From the NCBI GenBank assembly GCA_938007995.1, contig CALLLW010000061.1:1-64000 (forward strand): 64,000 nucleotides of DNA. The letters run 5' to 3'. The translations under genes were made by a program, and so were the position numbers. This document shows, piece after piece, positions 46,546 to 55,072 of the stretch. Position 1 is the stretch's first letter. Each line of letters begins with the position of its first letter. Source of the DNA: an uncultured Granulosicoccaceae bacterium. GTDB taxonomy: Bacteria > Pseudomonadota > Gammaproteobacteria > Granulosicoccales > Granulosicoccaceae. The notes beneath the pieces are model-generated. The model saw nothing but the letters and a program-made list of their open reading frames with translations. It had not been told where the DNA came from and ran no database searches.

Positions 46546-46570
46546 CGCCACTTCAGCCCACAAGGACCCA
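46546..46570 (-). promoter_or_regulatory. MraZ operator: three TGGGN-type boxes
   Basis: On the minus strand the order is TGGGT-N5-TGGGC-N5-TGGCG (46566-46570, 46556-46560, 46546-46550): 5-bp boxes on an exact 10-bp period, the last with one mismatch. This is the arrangement known for MraZ binding sites. The boxes lie downstream of the candidate -10 box and 34 bp before mraZ, consistent with self-repression. Confidence 0.85.
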
Positions 46571-46592
46571 CATGACTGATCAGTAACTCCAC

Positions 46593-46619
46593 TTTATATA
46601 CCACTCATTCACTTTACAA
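46593..46619 (-). promoter_or_regulatory. Candidate mraZ/dcw promoter
   Basis: On the minus strand a -35-like TTGTAA (46614-46619) and a -10 TATAAA (46593-46598) are separated by a short 15-bp spacer. They sit directly upstream of the MraZ boxes. The short spacer makes the -35 choice uncertain. Confidence 0.5.
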
Positions 46620-47001
46620 GTTACAAACGCCCCCTTTTGGCAAAATATCGAGCCAAGACAATGGCTTAGGGAAATACTTACAGAAAAGACTAAAACAAAG
46701 AATTTGATCTAAATCAGCCGCTTAAAGATGGAAGCTACAATTTACGTTAGAAAATCGCAAGAAATGCACATCAACCCCTCGCCAAAGAAGGGCATTACAC
46801 GAACGTAAAAGTGAGCCTGCCAAAGTTCTCGGCAAGACAGATTGGGATTTGCAAAGACGCAGCAGAAATGCGCGAAGGCCAGACCACACGCCAGACAGTC
46901 AGCAGGACCTGCCACACCATGCAGCAAGCGGCCGCTGAGCAGAGAATGACTGCCGACAAAATTCGCGGATGAACTCTGTAGGTAGGTCATGAAATAAATG
47001 A

Positions 47002-47362
<361 letters not shown>

Positions 47363-47367
47363 GCTGC

Positions 47368-47397
47368 ATCGTACAGTTAAGCGGCATCACACCACAA
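47368..47397 (-). promoter_or_regulatory. Candidate rnpB promoter
   Basis: On the minus strand TTGTGG (47392-47397) and TACGAT (47368-47373) are 18 bp apart. The -10 box is followed six bases later by the G-run that starts the P1 stem, which fits a start at the mature 5' end. Confidence 0.45.
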
Positions 47398-47574
47398 CAT
47401 CCATTTGGATCTTTATTTCCATCGAGACAACCTGAACCACTAACGTCCGAGCACTGTCACAGCCTGTTACTGTCACGCCTGACTTTTATGCGTAAGCAGT
47501 AATGCCGATTTCTTAACAAGGTTCGCTATATTCCTGTGACACCTCTTACCACAATCCTGTCCCGGAGTAATGCC

Positions 47575-49161
47575 ATGACCATGCGGCAAAAGTTCGTCGT
47601 GTTTGCGATTGCAGCACTTGTAGCCGTTTTTCTGTTAAGCCTGCTTTGGGGGCCTGTGCTTTGGCTACTGGTAGTGCTGTTACCAGTGATCGCACTGGGC
47701 ATTTTTGATATGTACCAGACCCAACACTCGATCCGCAGGCTATATCCGTTTCTCGGGCGCTTTCGCTACATGCTTGAGTCTGTTCGACCGGAAATACAAC
47801 AGTACTTTGTTGAATCGGACACTAACGGTACACCGATCAGTCGCGAGTATCGCTCATTGGTCTATCAGCGCGCCAAGGGTGATCGCGACACCCGACCTTT
47901 CGGCACCATCTTCGATGTTAATCGCAACGGCTATGAGTGGCTTAATCACTCAATGAACCCGAATGACACAGTTGAAGTCTGTTACCGGGTAAAGTTTGGT
48001 GGAGATCAGTGCAAGAAGCCGTATATGGCATCACCACTGAATATCTCCGCAATGAGTTTCGGGTCTTTAAGCAGCAACGCTGTCAGAGCACTGAACAAAG
48101 GTGCGAAGATTGGTGGATTTGCGCATAACACAGGTGAAGGCAGCATCAGCCCGTATCACCTTGAACACGGTGGTGATCTGATCTGGCAAATCGGCACTGG
48201 CTATTTTGGCAGCCGCAAAAAAGACGGTGGTTTTGATCCTGAGTTATTCAAAACCAACGCAAATCGTGATCAAGTAAAAATGATAGAAATAAAACTTTCA
48301 CAAGGTGCGAAGCCCGGTCACGGTGGCATTTTGCCTGCCGCAAAACTCACCGAAGAGATTGCAGAAATTCGCGGCGTCCCAATGGGATCGGACGTTGTAT
48401 CTCCCGCTTCGCATACTGCTTTCAGTAACCCGCTTGAAATGATGCATTTCATCAATCAGCTACGGGAGCTGTCGGGCGGCAAACCGATTGGCATCAAGTT
48501 TTGTCTTGGCAATCGCTCAGAGCTGCTTGCCATCTGCAAAGCGATGCTCGAGACTGGAATTACACCGGACTTCATTACAGTTGATGGTGGCGAGGGTGGC
48601 ACAGGCGCCGCCCCAACTGAAATGACAAACTCGGTGGGTACACCGTTAAAAGACGGTTTAATCGCTGTTAACAACGCACTCATTGGCTGCAACCTGCGTG
48701 ACAAAATACGCATCATCGCAGCGGGAAAAATATTCTCTGCATTCCATCTGATAAGAGCCATAGCACTGGGCGCTGATACCGCAAACTCGGCACGCGGCAT
48801 GATGTTGGCACTGGGATGCATTCAATCGAGAACCTGTAATACAGACCACTGCCCGACAGGTATTGCGACCCAGAATCCAAACAGAGCAATCGCACTTGAT
48901 GTCACTGACAAAGGACAACGGGTTGCAAACTATCACCATGCAACCGTGACTCATCTGGCGGAGCTTATTGCAGCAGCCGGTCTAAACACACTGGAAGAGC
49001 TTGAACCTTGCCATATCAACAGACGCATCAATGGTACGGATGTCAGAACCTACGAAGACTTATACCCGACCCTTCAGGCAGGCTGTCTGCTTCAGGATGC
49101 AACACGACCTGAGCACTGGCAGCGTGACTGGCAGCGCGCCCGCTCGAATAGCTGGACCTAA
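47575..49161 (+). CDS. Membrane-anchored FMN-binding glutamate synthase family protein
   Basis: 528 residues from the ATG at 47575, preceded by CGGAG; the frame is open from 47536. Two N-terminal hydrophobic segments (about residues 6-50) are followed by a domain like the central and FMN domains of GltB: MSFGSLSSNAVRALNKGAKIGG, HNTGEGSISPYH, KLSQGAKPGHGGILPAAK, FITVDGGEGGTGAAP, and the 3Fe-4S cysteine pattern CIQSRTCNTDHCPTGIATQNP (C-x5-C-x4-C). It lacks the GltB glutaminase domain and any GltD partner nearby. Such stand-alone proteins are widespread and their reaction is not established. The membrane anchor suggests it is not ordinary ammonia assimilation. Confidence 0.85.
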   Translation: MTMRQKFVVFAIAALVAVFLLSLLWGPVLWLLVVLLPVIALGIFDMYQTQHSIRRLYPFLGRFRYMLESVRPEIQQYFVESDTNGTPISREYRSLVYQRAKGDRDTRPFGTIFDVNRNGYEWLNHSMNPNDTVEVCYRVKFGGDQCKKPYMASPLNISAMSFGSLSSNAVRALNKGAKIGGFAHNTGEGSISPYHLEHGGDLIWQIGTGYFGSRKKDGGFDPELFKTNANRDQVKMIEIKLSQGAKPGHGGILPAAKLTEEIAEIRGVPMGSDVVSPASHTAFSNPLEMMHFINQLRELSGGKPIGIKFCLGNRSELLAICKAMLETGITPDFITVDGGEGGTGAAPTEMTNSVGTPLKDGLIAVNNALIGCNLRDKIRIIAAGKIFSAFHLIRAIALGADTANSARGMMLALGCIQSRTCNTDHCPTGIATQNPNRAIALDVTDKGQRVANYHHATVTHLAELIAAAGLNTLEELEPCHINRRINGTDVRTYEDLYPTLQAGCLLQDATRPEHWQRDWQRARSNSWT

Positions 49162-49198
49162 TAGCGGCGCATAAGCCATACACATTGATTGCCAAGCA

Positions 49199-49221
49199 GG
49201 GTACCGGCTTATCCGGTACCC
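49199..49221. terminator. GC-rich hairpin between convergent genes
   Basis: Perfect 9-bp stem gggtaccgg/ccggtaccc with loop cttat, about 37 bp past the glutamate-synthase-like gene. No T-tract. A possible terminator in the convergent gap before rsmI. Confidence 0.45.
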
Positions 49222-49224
49222 ACC

Positions 49225-49280
49225 GACCCGTAGAACCAGACCCGTAGAACCAGACCTATAGAACAAGACCTGTATCAATC
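49225..49280. repeat. 14-bp tandem repeat, about four units
   Basis: Units at 49225-49238 and 49239-49252 are identical (gacccgtagaacca); 49253-49266 has a few changes; 49267-49280 is only partly similar. The array lies in the convergent gap immediately after the hairpin. Confidence 0.8.
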
Positions 49281-49337
49281 TATATAAATAGTTGGATACC
49301 GATTCGATTCGGCAAGAAAGAACAACAGGGTCACTGC

Positions 49338-50183
49338 TTACCCCTGCTCTTTCTGCTGCAACAACCACTGATAAAGCTCTTTCGCAGGCAGGCCGCAATA
49401 GTTTGCGACAATTTTGGCAGCACGCTTTGGTGGTATCTCTTTCGCCACATCAGTCAGCAGACTTTGAATTTCTACATTAAATGATTTACTCGACTGCGGC
49501 GCTCCGGATACCACCACAACAAACTCACCCTTTTGACAATCCGCATCATCTTCAATGCGCTGCATCACTTCACTGATCGATCCGTGATAAAAGCTTTCAA
49601 ACGCCTTGGTGACCTCTCGTGCTACACAAATCAAGCGATCACCTAACACTGCGTGCATATCTGCAAGCGCGGATTTGATGCGGTGTTTTGATTCAAAAAA
49701 CACTATGGTTGCAGCTTCTGTCTGCAAACTCTGCAATGCCTTGACACGCGCAGCGGATTTGGCCGGCAGAAACCCCTCAAACAAAAAGCGATCAGTTGGC
49801 AAGCCACAGACAGAGAGCACCGCTGTCAGTGCAGATACGCCGGGCACCGGACTGACCGGCAATCCCTTCTGCTGACAGGCGGCGACAATCCGATAACCGG
49901 GATCACTGATCAATGGTGTACCGGCATCCGAGACAAGACCAATTGCCAAACCCTCCTGCAACTGCGCCATTATCTCGGGAATGCGATCGGACTCATTATG
50001 ATCGTGCAGCGAGCGCAACTGCGGAGCAACACCCAAATGCGAGCAAAGCCTTGCGGTGTGGCGGGTATCTTCCGCGTACAGCACATCAACGCTGGCGATA
50101 ACTTCGCGCGCGCGCTGCGTGATGTCTGCAAGATTACCAATCGGCGTTGCAATAACATGAAAAACGCCTTTTCTGACAGACAT
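49338..50183 (-). CDS. rsmI: 16S rRNA 2'-O-methyltransferase RsmI (C1402)
   Basis: 281 residues from the ATG at 50183, which has GGAG nine bases before it; the frame opens 25 codons earlier, but that extension has no homology. Tetrapyrrole-methylase fold: ATPIGNLADITQRA at the N-terminus, YAEDTRHTARL, SDAGTPLISDPGYR, PVSPVPGVSALTAVLS, and FFESKHRIKSAL. It adds the 2'-O-methyl to C1402, completing m4Cm with RsmH. It is divergent from lpoA, the conserved rsmI/lpoA arrangement. Confidence 0.95.
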   Translation of the reverse strand: MSVRKGVFHVIATPIGNLADITQRAREVIASVDVLYAEDTRHTARLCSHLGVAPQLRSLHDHNESDRIPEIMAQLQEGLAIGLVSDAGTPLISDPGYRIVAACQQKGLPVSPVPGVSALTAVLSVCGLPTDRFLFEGFLPAKSAARVKALQSLQTEAATIVFFESKHRIKSALADMHAVLGDRLICVAREVTKAFESFYHGSISEVMQRIEDDADCQKGEFVVVVSGAPQSSKSFNVEIQSLLTDVAKEIPPKRAAKIVANYCGLPAKELYQWLLQQKEQG

Positions 50184-50348
50184 AGTACAATGCTCCACGT
50201 GGGGGCTATGGTGTGACTCTACACCACTGCTAATGGTGTGAAAGTCTTCAGTAAACAAGCCCTTACAAATTAGTGTACGGCCAACGTACGACTTGATCCA
50301 ACCGGCCTGGCAAACTCTCTTTACCAGCCGACCACAGGAGTTATCTCA

Positions 50349-52325
50349 GTGCTATCCATCGCTGAACGCAACCACCAAAGCACCGCTTTGCCGCTGCTAT
50401 GGCCAGTATCAAAAATACGGATATTGCTGTTTATCAGTCTGAGCCTGTCAATATTCGGCTGCAGTTTCAATGCGGCGCCGAGACCGCAAATAAGCGAACC
50501 TGTGGCCGTTTTAGCCAGCCCTCAGCTTGCCAGCCCTCAGCTTGCCAGTCAGCAGCTTGCCAACGGCGAAACCGCCATGGCTGCAGCCACCTATGAAAAA
50601 CTCGCTGCTACTGAAACAGACCCGGCACTAAAGCAGGAGTATCTGCTGCAAGCCACCGAACTTTACTTTGACAGTGAATTGTACAACGAAGGAACGCGTT
50701 TGTTTGCAACGCTGCCGACGTCTGCCAAAACAGCGGCAATACAAACCAGATTGCAGGTTCTTTCAGCGTACAACCTGCTGGCACAGGGCAACCACCAACA
50801 GGCAATCACCCAGCTACCGGCGCTGCGTACAATTACCGACCGCATTGCACGAATCAGGTCTCTGGAATTGCAATCACGTGCCTACCAATTGCTGAGCCAG
50901 CCAGAGCAGTCATTAAAAGCCCGTATACTGCTTGAAAGCAATCTCACCTCGCCACAGTCGCTGACAGTAAACCGAACAAAGATTGCTTCGATGCTTTCCA
51001 GCATTGACCTGGACGGACTACGCGCCATGGCACGTACGCCTGGTGGTTCAGTCTACAGAGGCTGGCTCGAATACTCTGCCGTGCAACGGCAACAAACTAC
51101 ACTGGCGCCAGAGTTATTTATCAGGCGCACACAAGCCTGGAAAGCGCGTTACCCCGATCATCCAGCAGCCTCTCTTGACGTGACCGGCACACAGGTCGTT
51201 GGCGCTGATGCACAGGCAATAGGGACACAACAGGTTGCTCTGCTGTTACCACTCAGCGGTCGCTTCAGTGCGGTAGGAGAAGCAATCAAAACCGGCTTCA
51301 TCGCAGCCAGATTTCAGGATGGCGGCACAGGCAATATAAAACTGTATGACACAGCCAGCGATACAGCCACCGCGATCCGCCAGTATGGAGTCGCCACTGC
51401 AGAGGGCGCATCACTGATCATTGGTCCACTGGATAAATCAGCGGTTATTAATCTGACCGCAGGCAACAGAATCGCCGTACCTACTCTGTCATTAAACTAC
51501 ATTGGTGAAGAAATGGCAGGTAATCAGAATTTGTTTCAGTTTGGGCTGCTGCCTGAAGATGAAGCACGTGACGCCGCCCGCTACGCTTCAAACCAAAACT
51601 ATAGCAAAGCCATTGTGATTACCTCTGACACACCAATCAGCCAACGCCTCGCAGCGGCTTTTGAAGCAGCCTTCACCGAGGCTGGCGGTACTGTTCTGGC
51701 TACAGACACAATTGATTCTGAAGCATTTGATTACTCGGAACAGCTTACCCGGATACTCGATATTAATTCGAGCAATGCACGTAAACGCCAGATCGAAAGA
51801 TTACTGGGCGAGTCTGTCGAGTTCGAACCTTCAATACGTAAAGACATCGATGTGATTTTTATGGCGGTAGATTCTGAGCAGGCATTGCTGCTACGGCCTC
51901 AGCTGCAATTCCATCATGCAGGTAAACTGCCACTGCTGAGCACCTCACAAATATTCAGTGGCGAAGCTGATGCAAACAGAGATGGTGACCTCACCGGCAT
52001 TCGATATAACGAAATCCCATGGATTCTTTCAGACGCCAACACGGGTTCTGCGCTGTATAGCAGCATTAGTGTTAATCATCAGGGCAGTATTCAGAAACTG
52101 ATTGCATTGGGGATTGACGCGTATCGCCTGCACCAGCAACTCGGCAATATGCGACTCGATCCGGCACTGTCATTAAATGGCAAAACCGGCGCATTAAGTC
52201 TTGCAGAAGGCAATCGCGTCAGCCGTCGGCTTGAATGGGCAGAGTTTCAGGAAGGTGTTCCGGTCAGAATTTCAGGTGCACTCCCGGTAGACACCGTACT
52301 GCCGCCACTTAAGGGTGAACTCTAG
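50349..52325 (+). CDS. lpoA: Penicillin-binding protein activator LpoA
   Basis: 658 residues from a GTG with AGGAG eight bases upstream. A signal sequence ends in lipobox IFGC with Cys38. Next is a Ser/Gln/Leu-rich spacer with three five-residue ASPQL/ASQQL repeats, then TPR-type helices (about 75-270), then a periplasmic-binding-like domain (about 290-650) starting VALLLPLSGRFSAVGEAIKTGF. LpoA sits in the outer membrane and stimulates PBP1A. Position between rsmI and a yraN-type gene is the same as in E. coli, supporting the call. Confidence 0.93.
   Translation: MLSIAERNHQSTALPLLWPVSKIRILLFISLSLSIFGCSFNAAPRPQISEPVAVLASPQLASPQLASQQLANGETAMAAATYEKLAATETDPALKQEYLLQATELYFDSELYNEGTRLFATLPTSAKTAAIQTRLQVLSAYNLLAQGNHQQAITQLPALRTITDRIARIRSLELQSRAYQLLSQPEQSLKARILLESNLTSPQSLTVNRTKIASMLSSIDLDGLRAMARTPGGSVYRGWLEYSAVQRQQTTLAPELFIRRTQAWKARYPDHPAASLDVTGTQVVGADAQAIGTQQVALLLPLSGRFSAVGEAIKTGFIAARFQDGGTGNIKLYDTASDTATAIRQYGVATAEGASLIIGPLDKSAVINLTAGNRIAVPTLSLNYIGEEMAGNQNLFQFGLLPEDEARDAARYASNQNYSKAIVITSDTPISQRLAAAFEAAFTEAGGTVLATDTIDSEAFDYSEQLTRILDINSSNARKRQIERLLGESVEFEPSIRKDIDVIFMAVDSEQALLLRPQLQFHHAGKLPLLSTSQIFSGEADANRDGDLTGIRYNEIPWILSDANTGSALYSSISVNHQGSIQKLIALGIDAYRLHQQLGNMRLDPALSLNGKTGALSLAEGNRVSRRLEWAEFQEGVPVRISGALPVDTVLPPLKGEL
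50517..50561 (+). repeat. 15-bp repeat x3 in lpoA
   Basis: Units 50517-50531 and 50532-50546 are identical (agccctcagcttgcc); 50547-50561 has three changes. They encode the ASPQL-type linker right after the lipidated Cys, a place where length changes should be tolerated. Confidence 0.85.
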
Positions 52326-52454
52326 TAATTTGCAAACCCGTGAAATATAACCCTGCGCGGTTTCAGAAGTCCTACCGCGCAGGCGCTCGCAACAATCAAT
52401 CATCCGAACGTTATACCACCTGGCGGTTCACTGAAGTACAAGTGGCAGGTAACT

Positions 52455-52808
52455 ATGAAATCTATGGAACGAGGCGAGCTGAATGAACAGATCGCTCTGC
52501 AGTACCTCGCGGCACAGGGGTTAAAGCTGGTCACCAGCAACTACCATTCGCGCTACGGTGAGATCGATCTCATCATGCTCGACAAAAAAATGTTGGTTTT
52601 CATCGAAGTGCGCTACCGACGCAACAATCACTTCGGCGGCGCTGCGATGAGTGTCACACCTGACAAGCAACGTAAAATAGCAAAGACGGCGCTACAGTTT
52701 ATTCAGCGAAATAAAAAAACCGAGTGGCAATGCCGGTTTGATGTGGTGGCAATTGGCGAGACTGAGACACGATGGATAAAGAGTGCGTTTGACTCACCGT
52801 TAGCCTGA
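52455..52808 (+). CDS. YraN / UPF0102 family nuclease-fold protein
   Basis: 117 residues. MERGELNEQIALQYLAAQGLKLVTSNY, then YGEIDLIMLDKKMLVFIEVRYR gives the E-x-D...E-V-R/K pattern of restriction-endonuclease-like folds in UPF0102. TPDKQRKIAKTALQFI is the second conserved block. No biochemical role is firmly known. It follows lpoA as yraN does in E. coli, but the gap (about 130 bp) is long and dolP/diaA do not follow. Confidence 0.92.
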   Translation: MKSMERGELNEQIALQYLAAQGLKLVTSNYHSRYGEIDLIMLDKKMLVFIEVRYRRNNHFGGAAMSVTPDKQRKIAKTALQFIQRNKKTEWQCRFDVVAIGETETRWIKSAFDSPLA

Positions 52809-52888
52809 TCATTGGCCTAACCGCTGGCGTGACTGACAACCCCGACCCTTTGACCACAGGGACGTGCCGTGAGACGACTAAAATAAAA

Positions 52889-53509
52889 CTACTTGATCAC
52901 CTTGAGGTGCGGACCGCCTTTTTTGTTTTTCCCCGACTTGCTCTTACCGGAATCGCTTTTGCCTGGGGTGCTACCTTCGGGCCTGGTGTCATCAGAGTTG
53001 TGACCGGCATGCTTGTCTTTAGACTGACCCGTTTCAGGTGCTGCCGCTTTGCCGGTATCTGCCTTTTTATCGATCGCACTGGAATGAGTTACACCAGTGC
53101 CGGAAGATGACCCCTGCCCTACGGCTTCCAGCTGGACTCTCTTCTTTGATCCATCCTGTGCTGGCTCGTTGCTTTCGTCAAACATCATTCCCTGGCCGTT
53201 CTCTCGTGCATAAATTGCGCGAACGCTATACACGGGCACGACAATCGACATCGACTGCCCGCTAAAACGAGCGCTGAACGTGACTTCTTCATTAGTCATC
53301 AACAAGCCGCTAGTTGCACTTGGACTGATGTTCAGAATGATGCGGCCAAGCTCGTCGAGATAATCCTCAGGGACGATCGTGCCTCTTTTTTTGGCATCGA
53401 CCATCAGGTACGGAGTCAGATCATTATCGACAATCCACTCGTAGATCGCACGAATCAGATAAGGCTGACTGGAGGTCATGTCAGAGGAATTGTTATTGTC
53501 AGAGGTCAC
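52889..53509 (-). CDS. sspB: ClpXP specificity-enhancing factor SspB
   Basis: 206 residues from a GTG. The folded domain (about 14-120) contains PYLIRAIYEWIVDNDLTPYLMVDA and the beta-sheet segments VTFSARFSGQSMSIVVP and AIYARENGQGMMF, which bind ssrA tags. A long Gly/Ser/Lys/Asp linker follows, ending in LKVIK, the short ClpX-binding (XB) tail. It delivers ssrA-tagged proteins to ClpXP. It lies 33 bp after sspA on the same strand. Confidence 0.93.
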   Translation of the reverse strand: MTSDNNNSSDMTSSQPYLIRAIYEWIVDNDLTPYLMVDAKKRGTIVPEDYLDELGRIILNISPSATSGLLMTNEEVTFSARFSGQSMSIVVPVYSVRAIYARENGQGMMFDESNEPAQDGSKKRVQLEAVGQGSSSGTGVTHSSAIDKKADTGKAAAPETGQSKDKHAGHNSDDTRPEGSTPGKSDSGKSKSGKNKKGGPHLKVIK

Positions 53510-53542
53510 TTGCTCTTTATACGCTCAGAGGTTGCCACCGGC

Positions 53543-54181
53543 CTAGCGCATTTCGCGCTCGCTCTCGGTAAGACTAAGTTGAAAACCTTCACGATCGAAC
53601 AAACGCTTTGCATATTTCGTGACAGCTGAGGCCTTTGAGGGCAGCTCGATCCCATAATGATTGAGACGCCACAACATTGGAGCAACAGTGGCGTCAACCA
53701 GCGAGTATTCCTCACTGAGGAAAAACGGCTTTAACTCAAAGACGCTGGCAGAATCAATCAAAGAGTCGCGCAACTTTGCCCGAGCCTGGTCGGCCTTCTT
53801 TTTATCATCACTCTCAATAATTGGCAGCAAGTCGTACCAGTCACGCTCTATGCGAAACAGCGCCAGTCGCGAGCGCGCTCTTGAGACAGGGTCTACAGGC
53901 ATCAGCGGTGGATGAGGAAAACGCTCATCCAGATACTCAGAGACCACCCTTGAGTCGTAGAGCACCAGATCCCGATCAACCAATGTTGGCACTGTGTTGT
54001 ACGGGTTCAGGTGCAACAGATCGTCCGGCTTGTTATCAGGGTCGACATCTTCGATCTCTACCGTGATGTCTTTTTCAAACAGGACAATGCGCACCCGATG
54101 ACTATGTATTGAACTCGGATCCGAGTACAAAGTCATTACTGACCTGCGCGTCACAGGTGCTGTCACGTTATCTACGCTCAT
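53543..54181 (-). CDS. sspA: Stringent starvation protein A (GST-fold)
   Basis: 212 residues. The thioredoxin-like N-terminus RSVMTLYSDPSSIHSHRVRIVLFEK has no catalytic Cys, as in SspA. NPYNTVPTLVDRDLVLYDSRVVSEYLDERFPHPPLMP follows, then the helical GST C-domain. SspA binds RNA polymerase and helps stationary-phase and acid survival. Order petC-sspA-sspB downstream of the bc1 operon is conserved in gammaproteobacteria. Confidence 0.94.
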   Translation of the reverse strand: MSVDNVTAPVTRRSVMTLYSDPSSIHSHRVRIVLFEKDITVEIEDVDPDNKPDDLLHLNPYNTVPTLVDRDLVLYDSRVVSEYLDERFPHPPLMPVDPVSRARSRLALFRIERDWYDLLPIIESDDKKKADQARAKLRDSLIDSASVFELKPFFLSEEYSLVDATVAPMLWRLNHYGIELPSKASAVTKYAKRLFDREGFQLSLTESEREMR

Positions 54182-54259
54182 AATTATAAAAGACTATCCC
54201 AACGCATTATAGAAACCCTGACCCGTGTTAACCGCAGGCTGCTGAAACTCAACATCCCG

Positions 54260-55072
54260 CTAGTTGTTGTGAGGAATATCTTTCCAGTATTCCTTCTTAA
54301 GCAACACTGCAAGAACCAGAAACAGGAACAGGAACAGCATGACTTTGATTCCCAGAGAATGCCGGGCTTCCTTACTCGGGTCGCCGAGGTAATCGAGGAA
54401 GCTTACCAGATCACTGATAGTAGCGTCATATTCTTCAGCGGATAGTTTTCCTTCAGTGACTTGCTGAAATCCGTCTAAAACCTTATGCCCTGCACCATCA
54501 TCGTGGTAAACCGGCTGCTGCCAGCCTTGTAAATCAGCGAGCACGTGAGGCATGCCAACGTTTGCGTAGACAGTGTTGTTAGCACCCAAAGGTCGTGATT
54601 GATCAAGATAGAACGACTTCATGTAAGTGTAGAGCCAGTCCGACCCGCGCGACCGGGAAACCAGCGCCAGGTTAGGAGGCACTACACCAAAAGCGGTTTT
54701 TGCATAGTCTGCCGACATATTGCTACCAATCAGCTCACCAATCTTGGTTTGCTCACCATTCGCATCTGTTGTGAAAACCAGATTTTCAAGTACGTCTTTT
54801 TCTGAAAGCCCAAGGTCTTCCGCGAGTTGTGCATAACGGTGGTAGTCCGCCGTGTGGCATCCCTGGCAATAATTCACGTAGGTACGCGCACCGCGCTGCA
54901 GAGCGCGATCAGTACGTACCGGTGAAAAATGCTCCAGCTCAACACCGCTGTCACCAGCGGTGTAGGCAAACTGCGGCGTACCGGCAACAAGGCCAGCCAC
55001 CACAAGTGAGGCTACTGCTTTGAGTGCTTTCGCTGAATTGCGAGATACAGAGAGATTGTTTAATAGATTCAT
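54260..55072 (-). CDS. petC: Cytochrome c1 of the bc1 complex
   Basis: 270 residues. A signal sequence (about 1-38) is followed by the heme c site CQGCH in NYCQGCHTADYHRYAQLA. GVVPPNLALVSRSRGSDWLYTYMKSFY carries further conserved residues, and the distal Met is probably in NVGMPHVL. A C-terminal membrane anchor (about 245-262, LGIKVMLFLFLFLVLAVLL) ends the protein. It passes electrons from the Rieske centre to soluble or membrane cytochrome c. Its start overlaps the petB stop by one base. Confidence 0.96.
   Translation of the reverse strand: MNLLNNLSVSRNSAKALKAVASLVVAGLVAGTPQFAYTAGDSGVELEHFSPVRTDRALQRGARTYVNYCQGCHTADYHRYAQLAEDLGLSEKDVLENLVFTTDANGEQTKIGELIGSNMSADYAKTAFGVVPPNLALVSRSRGSDWLYTYMKSFYLDQSRPLGANNTVYANVGMPHVLADLQGWQQPVYHDDGAGHKVLDGFQQVTEGKLSAEEYDATISDLVSFLDYLGDPSKEARHSLGIKVMLFLFLFLVLAVLLKKEYWKDIPHNN

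Larger units (their letters stand above)
46513..47001. other. Intergenic region rnpB / mraZ
   Basis: 489 bp. The left third holds the mraZ operator and promoter. In the rest (46620-47001) I see no gene. The AGCGGCCGCT palindrome at about 46926-46935 lies past the rnpB 3' end, but no intrinsic rnpB terminator with a T-tract was found. Confidence 0.5.
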
